Below, in pieces: positions 1-12,174 of a stretch of 64,000 nt of DNA; position 1 is the first letter of the stretch; the number at the start of each line of letters is the position of its first letter. The position numbers were made by a program, and so were the translations under genes. The stretch lies in contig WPIO01000023.1 in NCBI GenBank assembly GCA_009760855.2, positions 2,830,001-2,894,000 on the forward strand. The letters run 5' to 3'. This stretch comes from Cristatella mucedo (taxonomy: Eukaryota > Bryozoa > Phylactolaemata > Cristatellidae). The notes under the pieces were generated by a model, which saw nothing but the letters and a program-made list of their open reading frames with translations, was not told the DNA's origin and did no database searches.

Positions 1-3000
1 CTATCGCATTCTTTGTTGAATTGAATGGAGGCCTTACCCGGCGCCGGTTTGTATGGACCTGACCACCCAACGACTGGTAGCCTACAACGCAGCCTCTGGT
101 GAGGTGGAGAAAGGTAGCAGAAACGAGCCTCTCTGACAAAGCACCAGTCGACCCAGGCCTCGATAGTGGAGGGCGCTGCCAAGTAAAGGGAAGACAGCGA
201 AACGGTCGAGCTGGCCCGACGAACGGGTAGCTCGACTTCCCAGCCTTACTCCGCCACCGAACTCCTTGTGATACAGCGGGCACTCATTTCGTGCAACCGG
301 CAACACGCGCAGGCACCCAAGCAAGCTGTCCCATGTTCCATGCTGTAGGCGGCGCTGGCCGCTCTTGCTCAGGCTGTGGTGATTTTTAACTTCGTTATAA
401 ATGAGGAAGTTGTAGCGATGCACCTTCGCGCGAAGCTTTGCTACAGGGATTCGAGCTCCCGCTAAAGTCTGCGGTCGTTGCCAGCGAGGCCTGCTCTTTC
501 TTTTGCTCCAGCAGGCACTACTACCCCACCCAACCCTCCCCCCCACGAACTGGCCACCCGACGACTGACATGCACCCTCTGGGCGAGGCTGCAAGCCAAG
601 TGCACGGGTTCAGGCATGGTCCTCTTTCGTTGTGGATCTACCTCAAATTGGCATTCAAAGCAAAGAGGTCAAATCGAGCAACGCAGCATCGGATCGTATC
701 GTATCTGCAGGGCAGCACTGCACCACAGGCTTCGGAGGGCAGCGCCGTGTTTAACACTTCTACTATGCAGGTCTGTGTCGAGCACTTAAGCTGTCAGCCG
801 GCTGCCGTCTTAGCAGCATTAGCTCGAGAGCAAATTTCGCCAAGAATGGAAACATAATTACCGTCTGACTTCATTTAAACTTTAAACTGCTGGCTCGGAG
901 CTTTCAGGGGTTCCGTGCGTGTCGGCTACTACAATAGAGCCCCTCATTGTAATCAGACCGCAGCCCGATCGCTGCCGCCGGGAGCCGCAGTCTGGCGACA
1001 GCTGTGCTGCCACCCGATGAATAACCCTTGCCGGGCAGCTTGCCTGAATAGAATCCAATACTGTAATCGGACCGCAGCGCGATTGCTGCCACCGGAAAGC
1101 CACAGTTTGGCGACAGCTGTGCCGGCCTTGACCACTTGACTCTCACATTCAATGTGCCTGCAGCTGCTGCTTTGGAAGCGCCATGGCTGGCCATTAGAGG
1201 GGCGCCCAATGCAAGCACCCACCGCAGCTATCGACCTTGAACGGAGCCACTGGCTCACTGCAGAAGCACAAAAGTAAACACAGACCCACTCACCCAATTT
1301 AAGTAAACCAATCATTTTCACGGTTGACTGCACAATTGTAGGGCTAGCAGGGTGTCAGGAGCTGGCATCCTACGACGCTAGCCTCAGACGCCGCCGTAGC
1401 CTTCGGAGCTGGCCCCTGGTGCCTGCCATAGCCTTCGGTGCTGGCCCCACGTGCCAATTGCACTTGCTGCAGGGTGCAGCCGCTGAACTGGGCCCGGCAG
1501 CTTGCAGTCGCTAAGCAGCACGCTGAGCAGCTAGCTATACGAATATACTGCAAAGCGCCGACTATTGACTTCGGAGGAGGGCCTCAGCTGACACTTGCTA
1601 TTAGTACGTTATTAGTTATTATTAGTCCATAAACTAAATGTAGCGAAAGCACGAAGTGTGCAGCTTCGGTTTGACACAAACTGCCGCTCGTGTCTCGTAC
1701 CAAAGTTACCTGCACAGCGCCAGCTCTGGAGCCTTGTATCGATGACGAAAGACGAATATATAGGCATTAGGTTGGCTGGTGACACTGTAAGCAGAACGGC
1801 CATCCGAAGTTAGGCAGCATCCAGTTCAGGTCTTTTCCCAGTAGATTCCTGGCTGTGTTCCACTAAGCCACGAACTCCGTAATGATCTCTAGGAGCAGAA
1901 CGGACATGGGTGCTGAACGCTCAGTACGCGTTCCGTTCACTGATTTCGACTGCTTCAGTCAGGACCACGGCAAACACGCCATTCATTTTCGAGCTAGCAA
2001 GCTTGAGGCTGCAAACAAACGCAGGCAGGATGGCTACTGAAGGTAGAAGAAAGCTTCACATATTGGCCACGGTTAATAATTAACACGGTTAAATATAGAT
2101 GACCAGCTGAGGTCGGCACAAACCAACTCCAGCAAACCAGAAAAAGTATAGGGCCTGGTCGGAGAAGGTGTATACAAATTGTCATCTGCAGATGCCAGGT
2201 AACATGGCTGGTGAGGCATAAGCATCAATGAAAAAGTTTCTTTGGATATAGCCAAACTAACCCAAAAGAGAAGCTTCGAGACCGACAGGTCCTTGTAAAA
2301 GCATGGCTTGCCTGCAAATTGGCTCAGCTGAGCGCCGAACGCCTCGGCTGGCAAAGGACAAGCAAGGTGTGGAGCTGCACTTTAACGGAGCGCAGTAAGA
2401 CCAACAGCTTGTAGGCAGCCACCGACCATGCGTCCTTTTCGGTCAACTACAATTTTCGCACTCTGCTCCCATTGGCAACAGGTGGCTGCCGGGACGACAG
2501 GTGCCCATTATATGACTAACCGACAGTGCAGCTGGCTTCTGCACTGCAATAGCTTAAGGCACCTATTTCAAAGGTCAAAATTCTCAAGCAAGATCTTTCT
2601 AAGCTATACAAAATAGAATGCGCAGACGTGTGTTTGAACGCCAACCAAAAGACTCTTCACCCAAATGAGTTGCAGACGTTTTCCTCCCCACGGGCTCGTC
2701 CGAACGTTCGTGACGACTGTAGTGAGTGATAGCATTCGTTGGTTTGTTGCAGAGCTTCTGTTTGTTGAAGAGCTGCTTTCCTCGTGCCTGGGGTGTAGTT
2801 CGGAGGCGTGCACGGATAGCGGGCACGTCCAGCAGCTACTTTAGCTTCTAGTTCCCAGACCAAATTCACACCCAGCCCGCGGGTAGCTGCCGCGCATCGT
2901 TCACTTCCGTTTCCGGATCAGTCACTTGAGTTTACCTTCGTTGCACGTGCGGCTATGCCGACTGGGAACCTTTGATTAAACCAATACTTTAATTTACGTC

Positions 3001-3519
3001 TTATTCATACTCTTAATTAGTCCTGCTAGCTCGGGGTACGTGACACATTTTCCCTTGCACCGCACAAGGGGTGGAGCCGAGGGCTCTGCTGTTCCCTGAG
3101 CCCGCCCCCAGTTCTTCCTGTGCTGGAGCCATCCACTCGGTGGCCCGAAATCATATTTCATTTCTGGGGCGTGGATGGGATGATTACGCTATTAACCCGA
3201 CGTAGTCGAGCGCTGCATTTTGCGCTTTAGGGAGCATAGATGCCTTGGGCACGTTGCCGCATCTCATTTAAGGCTCCGGTTTGCATCTCAGATCTCCCCA
3301 AGAACTGTAGAAGGTAATCTGGTCGTCCCTTGTTTATCGCGGTTAAGCAGTTCCAGACTCTACTACGATAAGCGAATTTCCGCTAGGCAGTATTTGCTAT
3401 TTATAAATTGGATATTTTTTTAGTTACGGCCTAAAGACCTGTTCATGATCCTCCAAATACGGTTTTAGCGTTATTAGAGCCCTCCGGATATAAAGACACA
3501 CCCCTTTAGTCAACATTAT
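1..3519. other. unassigned DNA with small GC-rich duplications
   Basis: No gene is recognised here. The reading frames on both strands are short, of low complexity and match no family I know. Two local duplications are visible: a roughly 64-bp pair at 946-1010 and 1060-1122, and an approximately 31-bp pair near 1391-1450 (both units contain a 'CCTTCGG.GCTGGCCCC' core). The remainder looks like ordinary unique intergenic DNA. Confidence 0.5.
946..1122. repeat. imperfect direct repeat, two ~64-bp units
   Basis: Unit 1 (946-1010) and unit 2 (1060-1122) share a start like CTGTAATC.GACCGCAGC and an end like TGGCGACAGCTGTG, about 115 bp apart, with a few substitutions. It is a small segmental duplication with no coding sense. 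Confidence 0.6.
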
Positions 3520-5030
3520 GCAATGTATCTCCGTCTGTAACTCCACAAAGTCATAAAGACCAGGTGAGTGTTACGCAGGAGAGTTTATTATAGCGCACTC
3601 ACAGCCTAAACAGCTTTCGGTACGCATTCGGTAGCCAATAGACTTCGTCTCACGAAACAAAGAGAAAGTGGGAAGCATAGCAGAGTCAGGAGAGCAGCTG
3701 AGGTAGTGAGTACCATGGAAGTAGCAGCTCAAGACCGCTGAAAAGGATGAGCCACAGCCGGCAGTAGTAGAGTAGTTGTCGTTGCGTAAGAATTGTGGGA
3801 GCGAGTTCCACAGTCTAGGACCTGCAGAGCTAAAGCTTCTGTCGCCAACTGTCTTTAAGCAGAGGAATGGGACAGCTAATGTATTGTCCACACAGGACCC
3901 GAGGGCGCGAACAGGCTGAAACTGATGCAGCAGTTCAGCTAGGTACGAAGGAGCTTAGCCGTAGCGGGCCTTGCGGGTCAGCGTAAGAACCTTGCTCTTA
4001 ATCCTTCGGTCAACCGGCATCCATCTTAGCTCTTTTAGCAAAGGAGACACGTGCTCAAACTTCTGAGACTTAAAGATTAGCCTTGCTATATTCATAGTCA
4101 GCTACAGTGGCCTAATAGCTTTCTTTGGCAGCCCAGCCAAAAGGGAATTACAATAATCAAGCCGAGACAGAACTAAGGAGCTAGTTAAATTTTTTGCAAG
4201 CCACTGTGGAAGACAGCTCCTAATCTTTGATAGGGATCGGACGTGATGGCTAGCTGCAGAAGCAGTCTTCTGAATAAAGCTTTTAAAATTGAGGAACCTG
4301 TCGAAAACGACACCTAAATTTCAAGCACGCGGTGATGGTCACACAACAGCATCACCTATTAGAAGACCAAAGCCTTTTAATCCAGCCACACGCTTAGGGT
4401 GTCCAATGAGCAGTAGTTTGGTTTTCTCGTCATTTAATTTCGCGAAGTTTTCCGACATCCAGGATCGTATATCGGCAAGGCAAGCATTCAATTTTTCAGT
4501 TGCTGCAGCATATTCCGAAGGTTTGAATGACAAATAAAACTGAGTATCGTCAGCGTAAAAGTGATATCCTATTCCATGGGCCTTAATCACTTTTCACAGA
4601 GGTTGCGTATGAATGGAGAACAGCAAAGACCAAGTACAGACTCTTGAGGGACTCCACAGGTGACCCTTCTCGTGTGTGAGACCTGACCCCCACACGAAAC
4701 GGATTGAACACGATCAGACAAGTACGATTTAAACCACGCCAGGGCTTTGTCTGCTTGTTCTGCATGTTCTCAATTGTTCAAGCAGAACATCGTGATCAAT
4801 GGTGTCGAAGGCAGCAGACAGATCTAGCAGAGCTAGGGCAGTGACATTGCCGTCGTCGTTGCCACGTAGAATGTCATTGTTAACATGGAGGAGAGCAGTT
4901 TCAATGGAGTGCTGCCTCTTGAATCCCGATCGAAATGTTTCTGACATATCATTCTTTTCAATATGTTCAACCAGCTGCTTAGCAACAATTTTTTCAAGAA
5001 TCTTTGACAGGAAAGGAAAAAGGGAACCAG
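3520..5030 (-). mobile_element. CR1/L2-like LINE family 1, 5'-truncated copy
   Basis: This is a decayed non-LTR retrotransposon read on the minus strand. Visible reverse-transcriptase parts, upstream to downstream, are an LDLSAAFDTIDH motif (about 4800-4840), a catalytic FYADD box (about 4545-4560) and a C-terminal GPRLWNSLP motif (about 3795-3825). These are typical of CR1/L2-type elements of the Jockey superfamily. The copy is broken by stops and frameshifts and ends abruptly near 5030, as a 5'-truncated insertion would. Its 3' UTR, which contains CTCCACAAAG.CATA.AGAC read on the plus strand, recurs at 48.9 kb, 33.1 kb and 62.4 kb. Confidence 0.8.
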
Positions 5031-6676
5031 GGCATCATTACCCTTGCATTGCACAATATATTTGAAAAAATCAAAAATAAAATAAGAAATATTAGACAAT
5101 ATAAATATCATAATATTATATTATTATTGTTTTACATTTATTTGCACACACACAGGGTTAGTTTCATCGTCAGAAGGCTTAGAAGAAGCGGCGCAATTAG
5201 GAGCCATCGTGGGGCTTAGATAAAAGTTCTCAGAAATCGCAAAACCTTGCAAGAGCAAAGATTCTTCCGACGTGTAGCGTTGTAGAAGCGGGCATGAGAG
5301 AAACAAGCTTGCTTGAGGCTGAGCGAATCGGGGGCCAGGATAAGAAGAGGTTAGCATAGCCAACCAGTGAAAAGCACACTCTGATTGGTTTGGTTTCACC
5401 ACACCCGATTTTTTGGAAAAAAGTTCTTGCTCGTAAGGAATGGTCGAGCGGCTGCACCTGGAGTTAAAGGATTAATGCTCGTATACATCGGCCTATAGCT
5501 CATACGTACAGTAGTTTTAATTGTGACTCCAATACAGGGCTTTATAATTGACTCGACTATATCGATCATGTTTTTAATGAATATGCATGTATTTTAAAAA
5601 CCGCGATGGTGTGAAGCTGCGAAAGTTTTACTGCAAAACGGTGAGGGACGACTGTACCGGGAACACGCCCAAGCGAGACGCGACGCTACGCTACGCTGCA
5701 AGCGTCGCTCAATGGCGCAGGAGCGCTTGCATACCTGAAGCGTGTACGCCGTTACGTAGACCGCGCCGCTCTGAGGTAGGTTTGCAGTGGGTGGTCACAG
5801 GTGTCGCCACGTGTTGGCTAAGAGCCTGGACTGTGGCCCTAGGGAAAGGTGACCCAGATTACGCGTGCGATTCCTTTTGCTGGCAATTTCTTGTTGTCTA
5901 GTACATGCTCTTCGCTAGACTGGTAAATTAAAGTGTTTTCACGACTGGGCCTTCAGTTCGTAAGCACCAAAAGTCTGGTAATCCCTTCCGGCTTCAATCA
6001 CCACTTGTAATGACTTGGCATCATTTACGTAAGTCTCAGCTAAAGATGGATGCGTTTGCTCGCGTTTCCCTCCCCAAGTGATCATGTCTTTTTATTTCTG
6101 CGTGCTTTGCGTGCTTAGCTGGGCACAATTCAGTGCATACAACTAACCATTTTCTTATAGCGCTATGCAGGCGTCTTATTATTATTATAAAAGTTATTAT
6201 ATCGATTGGCTGCAATAATTTAATCATAAGGCGTCATTTGTATTATTCAGGTCGAATGAGAGGTCTGCCGAGTGGCCTGCCTTTGGAAGCCTCGGGCTTT
6301 CCAACGGGTAGCACCGGCTGGCTCTTCACGAGATCCGCGGTGGGTGTAGAGTGACTTGCGAGCGATGTGCCCTGGGTATCGAGGAGCCCCAGGCTCTTCC
6401 AAAATGGGGAGTAACCCATTGTCATAGTGATGCTAATAACCTCCACCCAGAGCCTCGTCGGTGCGATGCTGCAGGCCAGGGTTCTACCGAATTTCCTGAA
6501 TATGAAAGCAGATACGGCTAATAGCCAGGAGTCCGCCTCACCCAAACTCACTAAGCACAAGATGATAACTAGCTCGATCGCCTATCATCCTACCCTATCT
6601 TGGTGCTTTGAAGAAATAACCATTGGAAGCTGTACAGCGAGCACGAATCGCATTCATGTAAACTATTGTTGTTGAG
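5031..6676. other. unassigned DNA left of the Polinton
   Basis: An AT-rich patch (about 5040-5160) is followed by mixed-composition sequence with no recognisable gene, RNA or repeat. Short reading frames on both strands show no domain. Confidence 0.45.
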
Positions 6677-6681
6677 CTGTT

Positions 6682-6820
6682 TGTTGTAAGAAAAGTCACT
6701 TATTAAGACAACTCCCCTTTCAATCCTCCTCATGCTGACTATCGTTCGCATTTCGAAGTCTTGAAAAGGGAATTGTCCTAATAATTTACCTTTCCTCCAA
6801 CATTAAAACTTTTGTCTTAT
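6682..6820 (+). repeat. Polinton left terminal inverted repeat
   Basis: It begins TGTTGTAAGAAAAGTCAC and pairs inversely with 29078-29216. The outer 18 bases match exactly. Most of the roughly 12 differences are transitions. Confidence 0.93.
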
Positions 6821-6853
6821 TTATTTTTTCAATCAAACGAATTTTCTTTTCTT

Positions 6854-6860
6854 TATATAG
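6854..6860 (+). promoter_or_regulatory. TATATAG start-proximal motif (DNA polymerase gene)
   Basis: TATATAG directly abuts the ATG at 6861. The same word, or a close relative, lies just upstream of many other starts in the Polinton on both strands. It may be a viral-type promoter with a very short leader; this is inferred from recurrence only. Confidence 0.5.
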
Positions 6861-9800
6861 ATGTATCGAAAAAGTCCTCAAAAAGGAAACTCGTTTCATA
6901 CTGAGCCAATAAGACTAATGAATATTGCCGATATAACCCCAAGCAAAAGTATTGCTTAAAGGATTCATAAGTTTAAATTAGAATCTACTGGAGCAAGTGG
7001 TAGACACGAGAAATATGTTCTTAAAGGAAGAGACTATTCTGCAACAGAAATTGATGATTTCTTTAATAGTATAATACCAAGTTATAATAATGTATTAAAA
7101 GAAGTAACAACTAGATTCTCTTCATTTAAATTACAAGCAAAGATATCAGTTCATTCATGGCATGATTAAACTGACACACATAGTTATAGTGTTGTAAATG
7201 GTTCTAAATTAGTTGCAGTTGTTATAAGATATGATTATACTAGTATTATTAAAGACCAATTGAAATCTTTATAGAATCAATAGATAAAATTATTGACAAA
7301 AAACCTGGTTCTGGCTGGAGACTAATTGGTGTAAAACGTCTTGAGATTAATGTTACAGAATATATTATTAGAGCTGGCTCATCTTATTTACCATTACCAA
7401 CTGGTTTAGCAAAGAAGCGTTGTTGTATTAATATAAAGAATGAAGATAAATATTGTGCTTTATGGTGTGTATTGAGATTCTTAAATCCTGTAAATGTGCA
7501 TCCAGAGAGATACATTGATTTGATTAATATATTAAGAACTGATTATCAAGAACTAAATGAACCATTATCTCAAGTTGAATGGCCTCTCAAAGTAATTGAT
7601 ATTAAAAAAAACTACGTAAACTATTTAATGTTAGTATAAATGTTTATGAATATAATGACAAATCAGGTGTATATCCTCTAAAAATTGTATCAAGAAAATT
7701 AGAGATTCCAGAAAGACATACTCATCTTTTATTGATATCTAAATCTGAAAAAAGTCATTATGCATTGATAAAGAATTTTAGTGGACTCTGTAGAACACCT
7801 AATAAAGGTGGATCAATGTTTTAATGTCATAGGTGTATGGATAAATTATTTTCAGAGGAAGATTTTCAGAATCATTTAGTTTTATGCAAAGGTCTTAACT
7901 CTAGTTATTCTAAATTAAAAATGCCTGGAATTATTGAAAATAAGAAAACAGGAAGAACAAAAGATACTACACTTTTGAATTTTAATGATCATGCAAAATT
8001 AATTAAAGCTCCATATGTTTGTTATGCAGATTTTGAGTTTGAATGTTAAAACATGTGATGTTTACTATGAAAGTATGGTATCTAATAATACAAATCCAAA
8101 TTATTGTAATGGTAAATTAACAACACGTAAATGTAGTGGCACATGTACAAATATGCTACAAGTTCCATGCGGCTCATGTGCAAATATTCTTGATATTAGT
8201 GGAAAAGTATTAGCAGATAATGATATAAATGGAGGAAGACCTTGTATATGTTTAAATAGAGGTAATGATTGTGTTGAGTTGTTTTTAGAATTTATAAGGG
8301 ATGTTTCGGGTGAGTTGAAAATTAAGTTACTTGATCGCACTGAAGCACTTATTATTTTTTATTCTGAAATTTGTAAACAATTTAATGATTCCTCTAATTG
8401 TTGGATATGTAAGGGTAAATTTGATGTGAAGGAAAAAGTAAATCTAATGTCAAGGGATCACTGTCATTTCACTGGTAAATTTAGAGGAGCTGTACATAAG
8501 TTTTGCAATTCACTTGTTAGATTAAAAAAACTATCTGGAAACTTCATATCTTTATTCACAATTTGAAAGGATATGACTCATATTTGATTGTAAAAGCAAT
8601 GTCGGCATTTGGTCTTAATTGAAAGCCTGTTGCACATAATATGGAGAATTATATGTCAATGTCATTTGATAATTTTGAGTTTAAAGATTCTTTTAATTTT
8701 ATGAATAATGGTGTAAGTGATATTGTTACTTCATTAAAGAAAGCAAATTCAAATTTTGATGATACAATTGATGTCTTTAGAGGATTATATTCAAATATTG
8801 ATGTTCAATGAGACTAAGATTCCAGATAATAAAGCATTCAATAGTAAACTTACTTTTGATAAAGGTATTACTGCTGAAGAATATGAACATGTACTAAATG
8901 TATTTAAGATTTTTAAGATGACAGATTTAGGTGATTATCATGATATTTATCTATATGCAGATGTTACACTTCTTGCTGATTTTTATGAAGCTTATAGGAA
9001 TAGTCTTATTGATTGCTTAAGTTAGATCCTGCTCACTATCTGCACCACACTATGCATGGTCTTGTACTTTGTTTTTACACACAATGTACTATAAAACTAT
9101 TAGGTAAAAAAGAATGAGACTTACAACTAGATCAAAAGTTTAAAGAATCAATAAGAGGTGGAGTTTGTCAAGTCAGTAGAAGACTTTGTAAAGCTAGTAG
9201 TACGAATCATATTATGTACTGGGATGCTACAAGTTTATATTTAACAGTTATGATGTGGTGTTTGCCTATTACAAAACCTATTGAAAATGATTTAAGTAAC
9301 TGGTCACTTGAAAAAATAATGACATTACCTGAAGATGCTAAAACAGGAATATTTGTCTTATGTGATTTAGAATATCCAAAGGAACTACATGATTTACATA
9401 ATGATTATCCACTTTGTCCTGAAAGTAGGGTTGTTGATAATTCTGAGATATAAAGATACCAACAAAAGTTTTCATCAGGTCCAAGCACAGTACCAAAGTT
9501 GATTTGTGATTTCACTAATAAAAATAATTATCTAACACATTACAGATACTTTCAATTTGTTGTTAGTAAAGGATTGATACCAACTAAAATACATAAAGTA
9601 TATAAATTCAATCAAGAACCTTGGGCAAACCATTCATTGATATACGTGCAGCTAAAAAGATTGAATTTGAACGTAAAAGTGATAGCTTCAAAAGAAATCT
9701 ATATAAAGGTTTTATGTGCCAAATCTTTGGAAATACATGTGAGAATGTAGAAAACAGGACGTGTGTTAGATTAGTAAATACCGGAACAGAGAAGAATGAT

Positions 9801-10695
9801 TCATTGTATAATAAATTAATGAGAGATCCTAGACTGAAAGAAATGAGATGCTTTGATAAAACGCTAGTTGGTTTCGAACACTCAAGAAAGACTACACTTC
9901 TGAATAAACCAATGTTTATAGGTGTTGCAATTCTTGATCTATCAAAATTACACATGCAAAGATTTTACTATGACACATTGAAAGCTAAGTTTAAGGATAG
10001 ATTAAGTTTATTATACACTGATACTGATTCACTAGTTGTTGATATTAAAAGTGAAAACTTTGAGAAAGAGATATTTGATATTAAAGACTGTTTCATAAAG
10101 ACGAGTTTGGTAAACTTATAGATAAAATGGATGGAGCAAAGATTGATGATTTCATCGCTTTAAGACCAAAACTATATTCTGCTGCTACTACTAAGCCAAT
10201 TATGAAAGCAAAAGGTGTACCAAATGAAGTAATTAAGAATTCAAAGATAACTCATAATGAATGTAGTTAATGTCTATCTACTGCAAATAAAATTTACATT
10301 GATAATCTTGATACTAAAGACTTTGATGAGACACTTGATAGAGACTTTTATCGTATGACAAAAAGTAAACATAATATTATTACAAAGAAACTTAAGAAAA
10401 GAGCACTATCAGCATTCGAATCAAAACGTTACTGGTTAGACTGTGGTTGTTGTAGTTACGCATACGGCCATTACAAGATTTCAGAAGCATTAAACAATGG
10501 TACAAATCCAGGCCATTGTAAAGCTTTTAATATTAGTATAGATGCCAAAAAGAAGGATTGAAAATACTAAAACAATACCAGTAAAGAGAAATAGATTTTC
10601 AGATAAAAAGAAAAAGGAAACAGATAAAAAAACGTGTTGACTTACAAGAAGAAGTTGAACTATACGAGTCAATGGAGAAATTAAATATATACTAA
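6861..10695 (+). pseudogene. protein-primed family B DNA polymerase (pPolB), broken
   Basis: This is the Polinton replicase, which copies the linear genome from a terminal-protein primer. Recognisable parts in order: an N-terminal Polinton-type domain (about 6861-7800); a Cys/His cluster (about 7829-7890); Exo I ADFEFE (from 8026); an inserted Cys-rich segment (about 8130-8560); Exo II HNLKGYDS (8558-8581); the Exo III region YLYADVTLLA (about 8948-8977); Pol motif A with DATSLY (9220-9240); motif B around 9690-9735; motif C YTDTDS (10014-10031); and a late KLYS segment near 10170. At roughly 1,200 codons it has the usual length. The start at 6861 follows TATATAG. Breaks include stops at 6957, 7167, near 7822 and near 8616, and frameshifts near 7260, 7608, 8046 and 8525. 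The exonuclease and polymerase motifs themselves are preserved, which suggests loss of function after insertion. Confidence 0.9.
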
Positions 10696-10719
10696 CAAAC
10701 ATATTTTCACTATTATAGG

Positions 10720-11004
10720 ATGGATCCCAAAGAAGATTCTCAGGTTTCTGAGATTGATATTACCAGTTCTGATAGTGAATCATAATATTGAGAAGATTCA
10801 ATCGATGATCCTGATTATCAAATGAAAACAGAAGAGGTAGATCTAGAAGAACTTCTGAGTCTTACGAGTCTTAAGCTTCCTCATACATGGATTCTGAATA
10901 AGATGAAGAGGTAGATCTAGAAGAACTTCTATTTGGTAAACAATACAAAGATCTCACTGAAGAAGAAGTTAAATCATATGAAGAATTCCTTGAGGATTTG
11001 TAGA
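10720..11004 (+). pseudogene. small acidic protein remnant
   Basis: The sequence starts with ATG one base after TTATAGG and encodes an acidic, serine-rich segment, then runs into stops at about 10783. Reading resumes in shifted frames to a stop at 11002-11004. A 23-bp unit encoding EEVDLEELL occurs twice (about 10836 and 10908), so part of the gene was duplicated in tandem. No family is recognised. It sits just downstream of the polymerase and may be part of the same early block. Confidence 0.45.
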
Positions 11005-11066
11005 TAGCTCTGAAGGTGAAGAGATTTCATTTCAATTAAATACAATTTTATTTTCATTTATAGAAA

Positions 11067-11342
11067 GTGGATGTATCAAGAATTTTAAGTTGCGAACAAT
11101 CTAGAGAAATGGCAGTTAAAATCTGTCTTCAAAAACTTAAAGGAGAAGATCAAAGAATAGTTAAACATTCACTTGATAAACTCATTCAAGATATTGACAC
11201 TTCATATATTAGTATTCTTATAGATAGATGTGATACATGTGATAAACTAATGGAAAATCGTAGTAAGATAAATGAGATGCTTATAGAGGCAAACAAAAAG
11301 TCAAAAACCCCAAAAACAAAGACAGGAGTGCAAATTAATTAA
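11067..11342 (+). CDS. small helical protein, paralog 1 (start now GTG)
   Basis: It is an open frame of 91 codons whose first codon is GTG, in the place where its neighbour at 11355 has ATG. It is preceded by TTATAG at 11058-11063. The product shares the pattern V-S-R-I-L-S-C...R...A..IC with the next gene, plus a CDxCDK-type segment near residue 55, so the two are tandem paralogs. It is rich in helix-forming residues with a basic tail. The function is unknown. The likely ATG-to-GTG change at the start is a mild form of the decay seen around it. Confidence 0.5.
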   Translation: MDVSRILSCEQSREMAVKICLQKLKGEDQRIVKHSLDKLIQDIDTSYISILIDRCDTCDKLMENRSKINEMLIEANKKSKTPKTKTGVQIN

Positions 11343-11345
11343 TTT

Positions 11346-11352
11346 TATATAG
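11346..11352 (+). promoter_or_regulatory. TATATAG start-proximal motif (paralog 2)
   Basis: TATATAG lies two bases before the ATG at 11355. It is the same word as at the polymerase, capsid and fibre genes. Confidence 0.5.
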
Positions 11353-11354
11353 TA

Positions 11355-11582
11355 ATGGGTGTGTCAAGGATTCTCAGTTGTAAAAGAGCAAGAAAATTAG
11401 CAGAAGAGATTTGCAACAGTAAATTCAAATGCGTTAGTAAAGATATACTTAAAAATTATCTTTATAAATTCATTCCAGACTTAGATGATATAATAATTTT
11501 ATGTCTCATTAACATTTGTAATGCTTGTGATAAGATACATGAGTATGAAAAAAATATTAGAAAACAGTGTAAAAATAACTAG
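11355..11582 (+). CDS. small helical protein, paralog 2
   Basis: This is a 75-aa open frame whose ATG lies two bases after TATATAG (11346-11352). It begins MGVSRILSCKRARKLAEEIC and is clearly homologous to the preceding gene, including the later NACDK-type cysteine pair. The two genes are only 12 bp apart, which suggests a tandem duplication in the viral genome. No known domain is apparent. It is uninterrupted, but short enough that this says little about selection. Confidence 0.5.
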   Translation: MGVSRILSCKRARKLAEEICNSKFKCVSKDILKNYLYKFIPDLDDIIILCLINICNACDKIHEYEKNIRKQCKNN

Positions 11583-11656
11583 AAAAATAACATTCGGTAA
11601 TTAGTATATATCATTTAAAATTGTGTGCATGTAAGTTTTTTATTATTATATAGGAA

Positions 11657-12138
11657 ACGGGAGAAATCACTGACCCAATGCTAGCAACAACTGCAGCATC
11701 ACTTAAAGCTTATGTTGATTATCTTGTTAGGTCTAGAATGACAGCTTATGATGAACAAAAAAATCAGCTTTGATATTTCAGTTATGACTGATACGTCAGT
11801 TAAGAAATTATATCTTGATGAAGTAGATATTGAAGCACAAAAGATTATTATTGCTGGTCAAACTGAAGTTCTATCGGGTCTTGAGTCAAGGGTTAGATCT
11901 AAAGTTGATGCTCTCCTCGATGATCCTAGTGAGATTGCTGGTTATACGACATGGATTGCAACGCAAGTACCAACACTCTCAACAGTTATCTCTAGTGTAT
12001 CTGATATTAAGCCTGATATCTCTGGAATTTTTAAAGATGAGTGTTATGCAATTCTACCAAGTATTACTGATAATAAAAGTGCAAAACAAAAAAGCGGCTG
12101 AGGCAGCACTAGCACAACCTGATCCAAATGTAGTTTAA
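11657..12138 (+). pseudogene. helical protein of unknown function, frameshifted
   Basis: TATATAGG (11647-11653) is followed by AAACGGGAG, where an ATG would be expected at 11657-11659, so the start seems to have changed to ACG. The frame is lost near 11758 in an A run and continues in another frame to about 12100, with a second shift in an A run near 12088 before a tail ending at 12138. The product is mainly predicted helix with a few glycines. It is about 160 codons long and of no recognised family. Confidence 0.4.
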
Positions 12139-12164
12139 TTAATTTAAATAAAAAATAAAAACAA

Positions 12165-12171
12165 TATATAG
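12165..12171 (+). promoter_or_regulatory. TATATAG start-proximal motif
   Basis: TATATAG is followed by AAA and the ATG at 12175. It is the clearest example of the motif-plus-short-leader arrangement. Confidence 0.5.
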
Positions 12172-12174
12172 AAA

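Noticed and set aside
82-857. Open frames on both strands at the left edge
   Set aside because: They overlap each other, show low-complexity composition and no domain, and have no splice or codon-use support.
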